From Pistricoccus aurantiacus (GTDB lineage Bacteria > Pseudomonadota > Gammaproteobacteria > Pseudomonadales > Halomonadaceae): 64,000 nt of DNA. The translations under genes and the position numbers were made by a program. Positions 63,239 to 64,000 of this stretch are shown here, piece after piece; position 1 is the first letter of the stretch; each line of letters opens with the position of its first letter. The stretch lies in NCBI RefSeq assembly GCF_042682565.1, contig NZ_JBHUIC010000005.1, one strand, 5' to 3'. Under the pieces are notes generated by a model. It did not search any database. It was not told where the DNA came from and was given only the letters and a program-made list of their open reading frames with translations.

Positions 63239-64000
63239 GCGCTATCCTGACCGTTGCCGGCAAGGAATTTCGGGATGGACTGCGCAATCGCTGGGTGCTG
63301 GCCATTGCCCTGGTGCTGGCGATCATGGCGGTGGGTATCGCCTACTTCGGCGCCGCCGCCAGCGGCGGAATCGGTTTCACGTCGCTGGCCACCACCGTGG
63401 TCAGCCTTTCCACCCTGGCGGTATTTCTGATTCCGCTGATCGCCCTGCTGCTGGCCTATGACGCCATCGTCGGCGAGCAGGAAGCCGGCACATTGCTTTT
63501 ATTGATGACCTATCCGCTCAGTCGCTCGGCACTGCTGCTCGGCAAGTTTCTTGGCCACGGGCTGATTCTCGGCGTGGCGACGCTTCTTGGATTTGGCATT
63601 GCAGGTGTCGCCATCTTTATCGGCGCCGCCGAGGTCGATCCCATGGAGCTGGTCAGCAGTTTGGGTCTGCTGATCCTGAGCAGTATTCTGCTGGGCTGGG
63701 TCTTCATTGCCTTTGCTTATCTGATCAGCGTCTGGGTCAGCGAAAAGGCTCGGGCCGGCGGCCTGGCACTGATCGTCTGGTTCCTGTTCGTGCTGGTGTT
63801 CGACCTGGCCCTGCTCGCGCTGCTGGTCGGCGCGACCCAGGGCGGCGACTGGCTGCCCTACCTGCTGCTGCTCAATCCCACGGACTGTTTTCGCCTGATC
63901 AACCTGGCGGGACTGGAAGCCGCCCAGGCCTATTCCGGCCTGACGGCACTGGCCAAGGAAAGCGCCTTTCAGCCCGGCTGGCTGCTCTTGCTGCTAGTAG
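63235..64000 (+). CDS. nosY: NosY, ABC permease for NosZ maturation (3' end outside window)
   Basis: 255 codons are visible, starting MSAILTVAGKEFRDGLRNRW, with at least five membrane helices. AYDAIVGEQEAGTLLLLMTYPLSRSALLLGKF is the coupling region typical of NosY. The usual length is about 275 residues, so only the end is missing. A downstream nosL or tat gene, if present, lies outside. Confidence 0.92.
   Translation, partial: MSAILTVAGKEFRDGLRNRWVLAIALVLAIMAVGIAYFGAAASGGIGFTSLATTVVSLSTLAVFLIPLIALLLAYDAIVGEQEAGTLLLLMTYPLSRSALLLGKFLGHGLILGVATLLGFGIAGVAIFIGAAEVDPMELVSSLGLLILSSILLGWVFIAFAYLISVWVSEKARAGGLALIVWFLFVLVFDLALLALLVGATQGGDWLPYLLLLNPTDCFRLINLAGLEAAQAYSGLTALAKESAFQPGWLLLLLV

Overview
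The window looks like the chromosome of a moderately halophilic gammaproteobacterium close to Halomonas and its relatives. Coding sequence is GC-rich and tightly packed. The block ftsB-ispD-ispF-truD-surE-pcm-nlpD-rpoS has the classic gammaproteobacterial order, and ybbAP/tesA, ettA, lpxL, alr and a split class II ribonucleotide reductase all fit. No rRNA, tRNA, insertion sequence or CRISPR array was seen. Assignments rest on protein motifs and gene order read by eye; no database search was run.

Layout. (1) Positions 1-5500: the 3' end of an M14 zinc carboxypeptidase, then a three-gene type I secretion operon on the minus strand (ABC exporter, HlyD adaptor, TolC-type channel) with no substrate gene beside it. 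(2) 5501-6159: an AT-rich gene-poor stretch with two small palindromes. (3) 6160-19695: a complete Pel exopolysaccharide operon, pelX-pelABCDEFG. The epimerase makes the amino-sugar precursor, PelD senses cyclic-di-GMP, PelF polymerises, PelG/D/E move the chain across the inner membrane, PelA deacetylates/cleaves it, and PelB/C export it. (4) 19692-26339: ybbAP-tesA, a DMT exporter, a SelW-like redox protein and an MFS transporter. (5) 26416-30670: a short LOV blue-light photoreceptor, a small PA3496-type protein with a structured leader, ettA, a DUF2254 membrane protein and a DUF1328 micro-protein. (6) 30828-44826: antiporter, lpxL, alr, a TolC-type channel, then rpoS back to ftsB, a GNAT-type protein and a small unknown. 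(7) 45086-47987: split class II (B12-dependent) ribonucleotide reductase, nrdJa/nrdJb.

(8) 48249-64000: a nitric-oxide and nitrous-oxide respiration region. fdxA, a hemerythrin-like protein, a DUF4870-like membrane protein and norEF point right. norCBQD plus a 61-residue membrane protein point left. A monohaem cytochrome c and nosRZDFY (nosY cut by the window end) point right. Four 23-bp inverted repeats matching the known NsrR operator pattern lie upstream of fdxA, the DUF4870/norEF genes, norC and nosR; FNR/Dnr-type boxes accompany at least the fdxA and nosR sites. This suggests one NO-responsive regulon: activated under low oxygen plus NO, and held off by NsrR until NO appears. No nirS/nirK, dnr or nsrR gene is in the window. 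The oxygen-independent ribonucleotide reductase next door fits a cell that also divides without oxygen.
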